From: Gammaproteobacteria bacterium
GTDB lineage: Bacteria > Pseudomonadota > Gammaproteobacteria > HK1
NCBI GenBank assembly: GCA_022824305.1
Contig: JAJEAD010000011.1
Span: forward strand, 268,908-332,907
Direction of reading: 5' to 3'
Length of the DNA: 64,000 nt
Each line of letters opens with the position of its first letter. Positions within the stretch are counted from its first letter, which is position 1. Made by a program: the position numbers and the translations under genes. This document shows, piece after piece, positions 18,588 to 26,987 of this stretch. The notes under the pieces were generated by a model that was given only the letters and a program-made list of their open reading frames with translations, did no database searches and had not been told where the DNA came from.

Positions 18588-20939
18588 TCACGCATCCTCC
18601 CCGCGACCGCGACGGCCGGACGCGTCCGCAAGCGCGCGCCACACCTTCTCCGGAGTCATGGGCATCTCGATTGCCCCGGCGCCGGCCGAGGCGAGCGCGT
18701 CGCGCACCGCGCTCAGCACGCAGGGCATGGCGCCCACTGTCCCCGCCTCCCCCGCTCCCTTGACGCCCAGCGGGTTCGTCGGGGTGGGGACCGGGTGCAG
18801 GGCGATGTCGCAGAAGGGCACCTCGTCGGCTCTCGGCATGGCGTAGTCCATGAACGAGGCGCTCAGCGGCTGGGCCTCGTCGTCGAGGAAGACGTTCTCC
18901 TGCATGATCTGCCCGAAGCCCTGCACGATGCCCCCCTGGAGCTGCGCGCGCAGCACGCGCGGGTTGAGGACCGTGCCCACGTCCTCGACCACGTGGTAGC
19001 TCTGGAGCTCGACCGCGCCGGTCTCGGGATCCACCTCCACCTCGCAGAGGTGGCAACCGTTCGGAAAGGTGGCGGCGGGAGGGGTGAAGCTCGCGAGCGC
19101 GGACAGGCCCGCGTCCTCTCCCGCCGGCCGGCGCCGCGGGTCGAAGCAGGCTCTCACCACCTCGCCCAGCGCCACCTCGTGGTCCGTGCCGCCGACGCGG
19201 AAGGCGCCCCGCTCGAACTCGACGTCCTCGGCCGCCGCCTCCAGCAGACCGGCCGCCACCCGGCGGCCCTTGTCGACGATGCGCTCCAGGGCCCGGTTCA
19301 ACGCGTTCCCGCCGAGCACCGCGCAGCGCGAGCCCGCGGTGCCGCCCCCGTAGGCAACGCGGTCGGTGTCCCCCTGCACGTAGCGGATCTGCTCGAACTC
19401 GAGGCCCAGGCGCTCCGAGACGATCTGGCGGAACACCGTTTCGTGCCCCTGCCCGTGGGAATGGGTGCCGAGCGCTACGGTGGCGGTGCCGTCGGACTCG
19501 AAGCGCACCTCCGCGCTCTCGTCGCTCACACCGGCGGACTGCTCGACGGTGTACGCGATTCCGAGCCCGCGCAGCCGGCCGGCGGCGCGGGAACGTGCCC
19601 GGCGCGCTTCGAAGTCGGGGATTCGCGCATGGGCGAGCGCCTGATCGAACACCGCGGGAAAGTCCCCGGAGTCGTAGCGATAGCTCAAGCCGGTCTGGAA
19701 GGGCATCTCCCGTGCTTCGATCAGGTTGCGCCGCCGCAGCTCCGCGCGATCGATGCCGAGCTGGTACGCCGCCCGGTCGATCGCGTGCTCGAGCACGACC
19801 GTCGTCTCCGGCCGCCCCGCCCCGCGATAGGGCCCGGTGGGCGTGGCGGTGGTGAACACGCCGTCGACCTCGGCGCAGATCGCCGGCGTCCGGTAGGGAC
19901 CCGCGAGGCTGCCGAGGTTGACGAAGGCGGGATAGCCGCCGAACCCGGTGAGGTAGGCCCCGAGAGCGGCGCGGGAGCGAAGGCGCACCGCGCGAAACAT
20001 CGCGTTCTCGTCGAGGCCGATCTCGACCTCCACCGCCATGTCCCGGGCCTGGTCGTCGGTGAGGAAGGTCTCGGTGCGCTCCCCGTTCCACTTGACGGGG
20101 CGGCCGAGGCGCCGCGCCGCCCACAGGACCAGCGCGGTCTCCGAGAACACGGTGGCGCGCAGGCCGAAGCCGCCGCCGAGGTCCGGGCTCACCACCCTGA
20201 CCCGGGTCTCCGGAACCCCGAACACCTCTCCCGCGAGGCTGCTGCGGATCGCGTGAGGCGCCTGCGAGCCCTCGTAGAGGACGTAGCGGCCGTCGAAGGA
20301 GTCGTAGTGCCCGATCGCGGCCCGCGGCTCCATCGGGTTGGGACACACGCGGCTGATTTCGAGGCGGCTCCGGACCACGTGGGCGGACCCCTCCAGCGCA
20401 CGCGCCACCTTCTCGTGATCGCCGACGCGCACCCGGAAGCTGACGTTGTCCGGGCACTCCTCCCACAGCGCCGGCGCCCCCGGCGCGAGCGCCGCCGCAA
20501 TCGACGGGATGGCCGGCAAGGGCTCGTAGTCCACGACGACCTGCTCGGCCGCGTCCCGGGCCTGAACCCCGCTCTCGGCCACCACCAGGGCGACGGGGTC
20601 TCCGACGAAGGCGACCTTCCCGTCCGCCAGCGCCGGGCGGGGCGGGGTGTACACGGGAGTCCCGTCGGGGCGGGTGAACGACGACCCGCTGAGCAGGTTC
20701 GGCAGGGGGCCGACGCCGTCCGCCGCGAGGTCCCCGGCGGTGAAGACGCCGAGCACGCCCGGGGCACGGGCCGCTTCCCGGGTCTCGACGGAGAGGACGC
20801 GGGCATGCGCGTGGGGCGAGCGGACCAGGGCGGCGTGGGCCTGTCCCGGCAGGTTCAGGTCATCGGTGAAGCGGCCCTCGCCGCGGAGCAGGCGCGAGTC
20901 CTCGACCCGGGGGGCGGACTGTCCGATCCCGAACTTCAC
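18588..20939 (-). CDS. Xanthine dehydrogenase family molybdopterin-binding large subunit (CoxL/XdhB-like)
   Basis: Molybdenum hydroxylase large subunit, 783 residues, with the N-terminal a/b hammerhead domain starting KFGIGQSAPRVEDSRLLRGEG and the molybdopterin-binding domain. Recognisable blocks are GGGFGLRATVFSET, the PTGPYRGAGRPET segment near the Mo site, GTHSHGQGHET, and the C-terminal GVKGAGEAGTVGAMPCVLSAV holding the active-site Glu (KGAGEAG). This family normally forms a complex with an FAD subunit and a [2Fe-2S] subunit. Neither is encoded nearby, so it must borrow them from elsewhere or be incomplete. Downstream, the esterase start overlaps its stop. Confidence 0.93.
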   Translation of the reverse strand: MKFGIGQSAPRVEDSRLLRGEGRFTDDLNLPGQAHAALVRSPHAHARVLSVETREAARAPGVLGVFTAGDLAADGVGPLPNLLSGSSFTRPDGTPVYTPPRPALADGKVAFVGDPVALVVAESGVQARDAAEQVVVDYEPLPAIPSIAAALAPGAPALWEECPDNVSFRVRVGDHEKVARALEGSAHVVRSRLEISRVCPNPMEPRAAIGHYDSFDGRYVLYEGSQAPHAIRSSLAGEVFGVPETRVRVVSPDLGGGFGLRATVFSETALVLWAARRLGRPVKWNGERTETFLTDDQARDMAVEVEIGLDENAMFRAVRLRSRAALGAYLTGFGGYPAFVNLGSLAGPYRTPAICAEVDGVFTTATPTGPYRGAGRPETTVVLEHAIDRAAYQLGIDRAELRRRNLIEAREMPFQTGLSYRYDSGDFPAVFDQALAHARIPDFEARRARSRAAGRLRGLGIAYTVEQSAGVSDESAEVRFESDGTATVALGTHSHGQGHETVFRQIVSERLGLEFEQIRYVQGDTDRVAYGGGTAGSRCAVLGGNALNRALERIVDKGRRVAAGLLEAAAEDVEFERGAFRVGGTDHEVALGEVVRACFDPRRRPAGEDAGLSALASFTPPAATFPNGCHLCEVEVDPETGAVELQSYHVVEDVGTVLNPRVLRAQLQGGIVQGFGQIMQENVFLDDEAQPLSASFMDYAMPRADEVPFCDIALHPVPTPTNPLGVKGAGEAGTVGAMPCVLSAVRDALASAGAGAIEMPMTPEKVWRALADASGRRGRGEDA

Positions 20940-21008
20940 CGCGGCGCCGTCAGCGGCTGGAGCGAGCGCGCATCGCGCCCCGCACGGCGCCGCTCCACGC
21001 TCCGGAGA

Positions 21009-21029
21009 GGGCGGCCCGGGGGACCGCCC
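21009..21029 (-). terminator. GC-rich hairpin after the luciferase-like gene
   Basis: Stem GGGCGGCCC/GGACCGCCC (one mismatch, 3-base loop) beginning one base past the stop codon of the gene at 21030. No T-run follows, so termination strength is uncertain. Confidence 0.35.
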
Positions 21030-22190
21030 TCAGGCGCTCGCACGGACATCCGCGGCCGGAGCGTCGGCGAACTTCGGCATGATCTCCTCTCCGAAGAGGC
21101 GCAGGCTCCGCGTCACCTGCTCGTAGGAGAGCAGCGGGATGTTGAGGAACAGGGCGAGGTGGGCGCAGTTGAGCTCGCTCCGCAGGCGCTCGATCTGCTC
21201 GGAGACGCTGTCCGGCGTGCCGATGAGCAGCAGTCCGTGCTTGATCTGGAAATCGAAGAAGTCGAGGTCGAAGTCGCCCTCCTCCGCCTCGTCTTCCGTC
21301 ACCATGCCCTGCCACTGCTTGTAGAGTCCGATGGATCCCCATTGGCCGAGCAGGTTGAACCCGTGGCGGGCGTCGCGCTCGGCCTCCTCCCGGGTCTCCG
21401 CGATGTAGGCGGGACGCATCACCGAGAGCCCCTCGCCGAGCGCGAAGGGGCGTCCGTGGGCCTCGGTCGCGGTATCCCGGTAGATCTCCCAGTTCTCGCG
21501 AATGCGTCCCGCGGAGAGCGACTGCGACATCGTGCCGATGCCGCGCCGCGCCGCGCGCTCGATCGACCCCGGCGACTCGGCCATCTGGTAGATCGGGATC
21601 GGGTTCTGGTAGGGCCGGGGCGAGATTGCCATCCTCACCAGCTCTCCGTCCTCGTTGTGGAATCGCGGGTCGTGCACCATGGGGTTGTCGGTCCACTCCC
21701 CGGCCGGAAAGCGGTAGAACTCGCCCTGGTGGCTGAAGGTCTCCTGGTTGAGAGCGGCGAGGATCACCTCCAGGTTCTCCTCGAAGAGCGCCTGGTTGCG
21801 GGGGCGGTTGCGCCGGTCCGCCGCCTCGTGGAACTGCATGCAGGCCCGGCTGTTGATTCCCGGCGCGATTCCGAAATCGACCCGCCCCCTGGTCATCTGG
21901 TCGAGAAAGGCGATGTCCTCGGCCACGCGCAAGGGATGCCAGTCGGGGAGAATGATGCCGCACTGGCCGATGCGAAGCCGGTCGCTGTAGCGCGCCACGT
22001 CGGCCCCGAAGAGAATGGGATTCGAGCCCGAGCGGTACCAGCCGTCCCAGGCGAAGTGGTGCTCGGCCAGCCATACCCCGCCGAAGTCCAGCTCGTCGAG
22101 CAGCCCGACCGTCTCGTGCATCTCGTCGAAGAGGGTGGGCCACGAGTAGTCCTCTCCGACGTGGTAGTAGAGCGTGCTGTCGAAGCGCAT
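21030..22190 (-). CDS. LLM class flavin-dependent oxidoreductase
   Basis: Luciferase-family monooxygenase of 386 residues. It opens with MRFDSTLYYHVGEDYSWP and contains ELDFGGVWLAEHHFAWDGWY, the family's substrate/flavin barrel segment. GRVDFGIAPGINSRACMQF and GTPDSVSEQIERLRSELNCAHL are the usual downstream blocks. Length and motif order resemble long-chain alkane or nitrilotriacetate-type monooxygenase relatives, but I cannot assign a substrate. It is transcribed towards the molybdenum hydroxylase gene 90 bases away and diverges from the small membrane protein at 22446. ATG 22190 is the only reasonable start. Confidence 0.9.
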   Translation of the reverse strand: MRFDSTLYYHVGEDYSWPTLFDEMHETVGLLDELDFGGVWLAEHHFAWDGWYRSGSNPILFGADVARYSDRLRIGQCGIILPDWHPLRVAEDIAFLDQMTRGRVDFGIAPGINSRACMQFHEAADRRNRPRNQALFEENLEVILAALNQETFSHQGEFYRFPAGEWTDNPMVHDPRFHNEDGELVRMAISPRPYQNPIPIYQMAESPGSIERAARRGIGTMSQSLSAGRIRENWEIYRDTATEAHGRPFALGEGLSVMRPAYIAETREEAERDARHGFNLLGQWGSIGLYKQWQGMVTEDEAEEGDFDLDFFDFQIKHGLLLIGTPDSVSEQIERLRSELNCAHLALFLNIPLLSYEQVTRSLRLFGEEIMPKFADAPAADVRASA

Positions 22191-22445
22191 CCCGGCCCTC
22201 TTGCCGTCACGGATCAGGGCGGCGCCACTCTATGTCAATCGGACTGGAGGGTCCATCGCGGCGCGCGACGCCCCTGCGGCGACGGCGGAGACAACCCTGT
22301 GCGCAGCCGGGACCGGCGCCCGATCCGATGGATCGTGGTCGCCCGTTTCGGGGGACGTTGGCCTACATTCCGCGCTACCATCGCCTACTGCACGCACTCC
22401 CGGAGGGGAACAGAATGAGCGTCCGGGTGCGGCGGAAGACAGGGC

Positions 22446-22880
22446 ATGGACGAAGCACCGAGAGCGAAAGGGGGAAGGACGCGGTGGCTGAACGGCCAGA
22501 CGCTCGCCGTGCTCTGCTTCATCGCGACCACCGTGACCGCCGTTGCGTCGGTCGGCGCGATGACGCAGGCAGGACTCAACGCTCTTCGCACCGACCTCGG
22601 CGATCAGATCAAGGAGCTGCGGGCGGAGGTTCGGACCGAATTCTCCGGGTTGCGAGAAGAGGTCCGGGCCGACATCGCGGGGTTTCGGGCAGAGGTCCGG
22701 GAAGACATGGGCAAGCTGGATGCCCGAGTGCGAAGCGTCGAGATTCAGTTGACGGCCATCGATGTGCGGTTGCAGAGCGTCGAGATTCAGTTGAGGGCCG
22801 AGGGGCGCATTGCCATGGCGCAGACGCCTCCGCCCGCCGGGGGCGAAGCGGGCGAGGGTTCGATTGCCCTTCCCGATTGA
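22446..22880 (+). CDS. Small membrane-anchored coiled-coil protein (hypothetical)
   Basis: A 144-residue protein I do not recognise as a named family. One hydrophobic segment (about residues 17-40: TLAVLCFIATTVTAVASVGA) is followed by a long charged coiled coil (about 45-115) built from repeated units such as LRAEVRTEFSGLREEVRAD and VRSVEIQLTAIDVRLQSVEI. The unit length is 11-14 residues. A Pro/Gly-rich tail ends the protein. The likely topology is a single anchor with a periplasmic or cytoplasmic coiled coil. It sits alone between divergent and downstream enzymes; similar DUF1640-like coiled coils are common beside mobile or stress genes. Confidence 0.6.
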   Translation: MDEAPRAKGGRTRWLNGQTLAVLCFIATTVTAVASVGAMTQAGLNALRTDLGDQIKELRAEVRTEFSGLREEVRADIAGFRAEVREDMGKLDARVRSVEIQLTAIDVRLQSVEIQLRAEGRIAMAQTPPPAGGEAGEGSIALPD

Positions 22881-22971
22881 TTCCGCGCCTCCTCTGTCCT
22901 CCCACTCCTTCCGATCTCGACAAGGGCGCGGATTCGACTCGAACTCAAGCCAACCCACCAGCGGAGATCCC

Positions 22972-23910
22972 ATGACCACGAACGGCACTTCCGCCCCCCT
23001 GCGGGCGCGCGTCGAGGGAGGCGGTACTCCCGAGATGACGGACTGGTACCTGCGCTCCGAGACCGGCGTCTTGCGCGATGTGCTCCTCGGCCCGGCGGAG
23101 AGCTTCCGCTGGCTGGGGCTCGAGAACGCTGCGTGGTCGTCGCTGGTGCGCGACACGCTCCGCCGGGGCCTGCGATTCGACAAGCAGCTCGCGATGCGCC
23201 AGCACCGGGAGATGGTCGACGCCTACGAGCAGGCCGGCGTCACCTGCCACTACCTGCCGGTGGACGAGAGCGTCCCCTACCAGGTCTACGCCCGCGACAG
23301 CTCCTTCATGTCGCCCTACGGTGCGGTGCTCTGCCAGCTCGCGAACCCCCGCCGTCGCGGGGAGTACGCGGCGGTGCTGCGCTTCTACCTGGAGAACGGC
23401 ATCCCGATCTACGACATGGTCTCGGCCGGCAACTTCGAGGGCGGAGACTTCAACATCATCCACCACGGCGCGGCCCTGGTCGGGTACACGGACCACCGCT
23501 CCGAGCAGGCGGCGGCCGAGCAGGTGGCGGACTGGTTTCTGAAGGAGGGCTGGGAGATCAAGTACGCGCCCATCGACCAGTTCTACGTGCACATCGATCT
23601 CATGGTCTGCATGCTGAACGAGCATTGCGCCGCGGTGTGCCTGGACACCACTCCGGAGGACATCGTCGACTGGCTGAAGGCGAGGGGCATCGAGATCGTG
23701 CCCGCCACCTTCAAGGAGACGATGGCGCTCGGATGCAACGTCGTCGCGCTCGGGGGGGACCGCGTCCTTTCCACGCTGGCCGCGAAGGACCTGAACGCCA
23801 AGATGCGCGCCGCCGGCTTCAGCGTCTACGACCCGGACATGACGATGTACACCTGGGCCGGCGGCGGCGTGCACTGCATGTGCCAGCCCCTGCGGCGCGA
23901 GGCGGCCTGA
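22972..23910 (+). CDS. Amidinotransferase-fold enzyme (DDAH/arginine deiminase-like)
   Basis: Guanidino-modifying enzyme of 312 residues with the pentein beta/alpha propeller fold. Visible catalytic elements are the substrate-binding Asp in VYARDSSFMSP, the Glu of NFEGGDFNII, the His of FYVHIDLMVCML and the nucleophilic Cys302 in GGGVHCMCQP. These mark a hydrolase or amidinotransferase acting on arginine-like compounds, such as dimethylarginine dimethylaminohydrolase. The size lies between DDAH (about 260) and glycine amidinotransferase (about 380). ATG 22972 has GGAGA seven bases upstream. A ureohydrolase at 16660 could act on similar compounds, but the two genes are 5 kb apart. Confidence 0.85.
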   Translation: MTTNGTSAPLRARVEGGGTPEMTDWYLRSETGVLRDVLLGPAESFRWLGLENAAWSSLVRDTLRRGLRFDKQLAMRQHREMVDAYEQAGVTCHYLPVDESVPYQVYARDSSFMSPYGAVLCQLANPRRRGEYAAVLRFYLENGIPIYDMVSAGNFEGGDFNIIHHGAALVGYTDHRSEQAAAEQVADWFLKEGWEIKYAPIDQFYVHIDLMVCMLNEHCAAVCLDTTPEDIVDWLKARGIEIVPATFKETMALGCNVVALGGDRVLSTLAAKDLNAKMRAAGFSVYDPDMTMYTWAGGGVHCMCQPLRREAA

Positions 23911-23991
23911 GGAAGGCGACGCCGGCCGCTGCTGACGTCGTCGCCTCGCAGAACGTGAACCCCGCGCCGCCGAGCGCGCTTTGCCGGATCA

Positions 23992-24010
23992 GCCCCGTTC
24001 TTCGCGGGGC
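23992..24010. terminator. Hairpin between convergent genes
   Basis: GCCCCG/CGGGGC six-base stem with a seven-base loop TTCTTCG, nine bases past the stop of exoX (minus) and about 80 bases past the plus-strand amidinotransferase-fold gene. No T-run is present. Confidence 0.35.
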
Positions 24011-24018
24011 GGGGCCCG

Positions 24019-24747
24019 TTACGCAAAGACGCCTTCGAGCGCGGAGCGCAGGGTGTGCACGAGGTCCTCGTCGTCGAGGGGCTGGCCCGCCAGGTACTCG
24101 ACGTAGTCCCGCGGCACGTCCGACCAGCGCTGCCCCCGGTGCTTTCCGAAGGTCGCGACCGGCAGGAGCACCGGCTTCGCGGAGAGATCGAGCGCCCAGG
24201 CGGGCAGGTCCGCGCCCGCCGGCGCCTGCTCGAGCTCCCGCACGAGCAGCGCCGCGCTCACCAGGGCGTCGCCCGCGGCCCGATGGGGAACGATGCCCGC
24301 CTCGCCCGCGAGGCGCGCGTCGACTTCCAGCCGGAGGTGGTAGCGAAGGACCTGGTTGGCGTGGCCAGGAGCCTCCGGCCAGAGATGGCGGGCGAGGCGC
24401 CAGGTGCAGATCCAGGGCCGCCGGCTCCCGGTGAAGGCCCGGTCGAATGCGGCCCGGTGCGCGGCGAAAGGTCCGCTCCGTGCGAGCTCTCCAAGACGCG
24501 GGATGAGCGTCTCGTAGCGCGGCGCGCCCGCCACCATGTCGTCGCCGATGTGGTGGATGGACTGCGCCACCGGCCCGATGGAGACGCCCGGATTCACCAG
24601 CGTGTCGAGCGCGAGCGCCTCGACGCGCGGACGGGGCTCGAGCGCCACCGTGACCGCCGCAATCTCCACGATGCGGTCCGCCTCGGGATCGAGGCCCGTC
24701 GTCTCAACGTCGATGACGTGGATGTGGGCGCTCATGCCTGCGGTCAT
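24019..24747 (-). CDS. exoX: Exodeoxyribonuclease X-like DEDDh 3'-5' exonuclease
   Basis: DnaQ-superfamily nuclease of 242 residues with ExoX organisation. ExoI motif HVIDVETTGLDP carries the Asp and Glu; ExoII lies around FAAHRAAFDRAF; the ExoIII His/Asp pair is in VPHRAAGDAL. The C-terminal extension PVATFGKHRGQRWSDVPRDYVEYL is the small DUF3820-like domain that ExoX carries after the nuclease. It degrades DNA ends and acts in mismatch or recombination repair. I start it at ATG 24747 because GGGAGGA precedes it by five bases; ATG 24735 is the alternative. The start lies inside the antitoxin gene upstream (44-base overlap), so translation is coupled. Confidence 0.85.
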   Translation of the reverse strand: MTAGMSAHIHVIDVETTGLDPEADRIVEIAAVTVALEPRPRVEALALDTLVNPGVSIGPVAQSIHHIGDDMVAGAPRYETLIPRLGELARSGPFAAHRAAFDRAFTGSRRPWICTWRLARHLWPEAPGHANQVLRYHLRLEVDARLAGEAGIVPHRAAGDALVSAALLVRELEQAPAGADLPAWALDLSAKPVLLPVATFGKHRGQRWSDVPRDYVEYLAGQPLDDEDLVHTLRSALEGVFA

Positions 24748-24967
24748 GCAGTTCCTCCCGGGACGGCTTGCGGCCGTCAATCCACTCCATTCGTCGCGGC
24801 TCGACCGCCAGGAACTCTCTCATCGCAATCGCGTACTCGTCGTCCCGACGTCGCATGCCTTCGAGAAGATCGGCCAACCACCGGGACACGCTACGCTCGT
24901 CCTCGGCCGCCCGAACTCGAACCCATCGGGCAACATCCTCGGGCAAGGCAACGGTGATGTTCTTCAT
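24704..24967 (-). CDS. Ribbon-helix-helix antitoxin (VapB/FitA-like), toxin partner missing
   Basis: An 87-residue protein opening MKNITVALPEDVARWVRVRA, the beta strand and first helix of plasmid-stability ribbon-helix-helix antitoxins. It continues EDERSVSRWLADLLEGMRRR with a C-terminal toxin-binding tail ending near KPSREELHDR. In such modules the next gene, overlapping this tail and using a GGAGG within it, is a PIN-domain VapC toxin. Here that place is taken by exoX. The last 12 or so codons (RRHERPHPRHRR) simply read through the exoX start in another frame, which suggests the original ending was lost at a junction. Expected role: DNA-binding autorepressor. Confidence 0.72.
   Translation of the reverse strand: MKNITVALPEDVARWVRVRAAEDERSVSRWLADLLEGMRRRDDEYAIAMREFLAVEPRRMEWIDGRKPSREELHDRRHERPHPRHRR
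24717..24734. repeat. 18-bp direct repeat, copy 1 (possible island boundary)
   Basis: CGTGGATGTGGGCGCTCA, identical to 28030-28047 in the same orientation. This copy encodes, on the minus strand, the SAHIH residues at the start of exoX. It may be a target duplication or attachment core. Confidence 0.45.
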
Positions 24968-25081
24968 CGGGATACCCCGAAGGGCGCGTCACGGAAGCAG
25001 CGTAGCACGAGCTTCGTGCCGTCCCGGATCCTTTCTCCTGTACATGCCACCGCCCTCGACAGGACCCGTCGCTCATCGAGC

Positions 25082-25185
25082 CGAAAAAGATAACCAATTC
25101 GGAAAATATCGAAAATACTTTACTTTTTGAGCTCGAAAAGATAACCAAATCGTCCATCCGAGTATATAGTTACTTTTTCTAAGCG
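25082..25185. repeat. AT-rich tandem repeat of about 52 bp, possible operator/promoter region
   Basis: Two imperfect direct units start at 25082 and 25134. Both begin CGAAAA(A)GATAACCAA and both contain TTACTTTTT about 37 bases further on (25120 and 25170). The region is strikingly AT-rich in a GC-rich genome and lies 20 bases upstream of the AlbA_2-domain gene. A TATATAGT at 25163-25170 could serve as a -10 element. Two copies about five helical turns apart would suit cooperative binding by a regulator, possibly the winged-helix-tailed protein it precedes. Confidence 0.55.
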
Positions 25186-25204
25186 GCCTCGGAGAGCCCC
25201 GGTC

Positions 25205-26965
25205 ATGGCCTTGGGAGCGCTTGGGCGGAACCCAATGGACGAACTCGTCGAGCGGGCACTGCATCGATTGGCGCGGGGCGAGTCGCCACGCCAAATCGAG
25301 ACGGAGCGGGTGGACGTAAAGGAAGAGCCGGGCCGAAGGGGACCCGGCGGGATCCTTTCTCCCGGGGAGAGAACCAACGAGGCGGCCGCCGACTTCCTGG
25401 CGGAGGAACTGGCCTGCATGGCGAACACGCCGGGGGGCGGCGCGCTCATCGTCGGCGTCGCCGACGACGGTACCCGGATCGGCACCAGGCTCGATCCGGA
25501 TTGGCTCCGTCATCGCATATGGGAACGCACCTCTCGACAACTTACGGTCGCGGCCCGCGAGGAGAATCTCGACGGGTGCCGTATCCTGATCCTGACCTGC
25601 ATCGAGGCACTCGCCCCCGTCAGGTATCGCGGGAAGCTGAGATGGCGTGTCGGGACCAACTGTGTCGACGTCGATCCCATTGTCTGGCATTCAAGGATGC
25701 TGGAGCGGATCGGATTCGACTGGTCGGAGGAGCCGTCGGGCCACACCCTGAACGATGTGAGCCCGGTAGCCTGCGAGGTTGCGCGCGGCTACCTGCGTGA
25801 ATCCAACGGCGATGGCGCGGGTACCGGTCTGGACAGTGCCACCGACGCCGATCTTCTCCGCCGCCTCAACCTGGTGAAGGATTCGCGACAGCTCACGAAC
25901 GCGGGGTCGCTGTTGTTCGTGGAGACTCCCCAGCCGGCCGTCGACTACATTCGCCGCGACATGCCGGGAGGCGACAGCACCCTGCGCATCCATAGTGCCG
26001 GACCCCTGCTCGCGCAAGTGCATCAGGTCGAACAGGCCGGGGAGGTGGCCAACCGCGTGACGCACGCTGCCGAGGGCTTTGCGCGCAGCAGGGTCCGGGC
26101 CATCCCGCCCAGGACGCTGCGTGAAGCGATCGTCAACGGGATTGTTCACCGTGACTGGCTGTCGCCGCTGCCGACCACCATCGAGCACGTCGGAGACACG
26201 TTGACGGTGACTTCGCCTGGCGGATTTGTGGGAGGGGTGACGCCAAACAACATCATCACCCACCCTGCCGTGCCTCGCTATCGAAGCCTTTCCGAGGCCA
26301 TGGCGGCACTGGGCCTGGCGGAACGCGAGGGCATCGGTGTCGACAGGATGGTGCGGGACATGCTGGCCATTGGACGACCCGCACCGGTCATCTCCGAGAT
26401 CGACGGCCCTTACGTCCGCGTCGTACTGCTCGGTGGAGCCCCGGACGAGGCCACCGCCGCCCTGGTGGCCGCACTTGTCCCTCCCCGTGCGGGCAGCGTC
26501 GATTCGCTCCTGCTGATTGAGCACTTGACTCGGCGTGGCTGGGTAGACGCGGTCTCGGCGATCCCGGTTTTGCAACGCTCCTCACCGACGGAAACCGAGG
26601 AAGCAATCCGACGGCTGGCGGACGCACGTATGGGGCCGGGCGATCCTGTGTCCGTAATCGCACCGGTGCATGGAGTTCCCGCTCATCAACCCGCAGCATT
26701 TCGGCTCTCCGATGTGGCACGCAGCCGACTCTCCCATCGGTGCTCCCCCCTTCGCCTCCCCGAAGGGCGTGAGGCGCTCATTCTCGACTGGAGCCGCGGG
26801 CGGAAACGAGTCTCCACGACCGAGGTGGCTGATTTGACAGGGCTCAGCAAGGTATCCGCCGGAAAGCTCCTGATCGGTCTCGCTGATGCCGGTCATCTCG
26901 AAGGGAGTCGGCCCCGGCGGGGAGGCCGAGGCTACTACTATGTTCCCGTCGACACGGAAGACTGA
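25205..26965 (+). CDS. AlbA_2 (Schlafen-like) domain ATP-binding protein with winged-helix tail
   Basis: A 586-residue three-part protein. Residues about 30-165 form an AlbA_2/Schlafen-type domain (VDVKEEP, then ELACMANTPGGGALIVGVADDGTRIG). Residues about 290-420 are the RecG-C-terminal-like HATPase_c_4 domain: PPRTLREAIVNGIVHRDWL, the nucleotide-loop LTVTSPGGFVGGVTPNNI, and GLAEREGIGVDRMVRDML. The last 60 residues contain a winged helix (STTEVADLTGLSKVSAGKLL). Proteins of this plan are putative transcriptional regulators and often lie in defence or mobile islands. A SD-like GGAGAG precedes ATG 25205 by nine bases. The insertion of a Gly/Pro-rich loop (GRRGPGGILSPGER) in the first domain is unusual. 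Confidence 0.85.
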   Translation: MALGALGRNPMDELVERALHRLARGESPRQIETERVDVKEEPGRRGPGGILSPGERTNEAAADFLAEELACMANTPGGGALIVGVADDGTRIGTRLDPDWLRHRIWERTSRQLTVAAREENLDGCRILILTCIEALAPVRYRGKLRWRVGTNCVDVDPIVWHSRMLERIGFDWSEEPSGHTLNDVSPVACEVARGYLRESNGDGAGTGLDSATDADLLRRLNLVKDSRQLTNAGSLLFVETPQPAVDYIRRDMPGGDSTLRIHSAGPLLAQVHQVEQAGEVANRVTHAAEGFARSRVRAIPPRTLREAIVNGIVHRDWLSPLPTTIEHVGDTLTVTSPGGFVGGVTPNNIITHPAVPRYRSLSEAMAALGLAEREGIGVDRMVRDMLAIGRPAPVISEIDGPYVRVVLLGGAPDEATAALVAALVPPRAGSVDSLLLIEHLTRRGWVDAVSAIPVLQRSSPTETEEAIRRLADARMGPGDPVSVIAPVHGVPAHQPAAFRLSDVARSRLSHRCSPLRLPEGREALILDWSRGRKRVSTTEVADLTGLSKVSAGKLLIGLADAGHLEGSRPRRGGRGYYYVPVDTED

Positions 26966-26987
26966 GGATCTCGCCCGGTCTCGGTCG

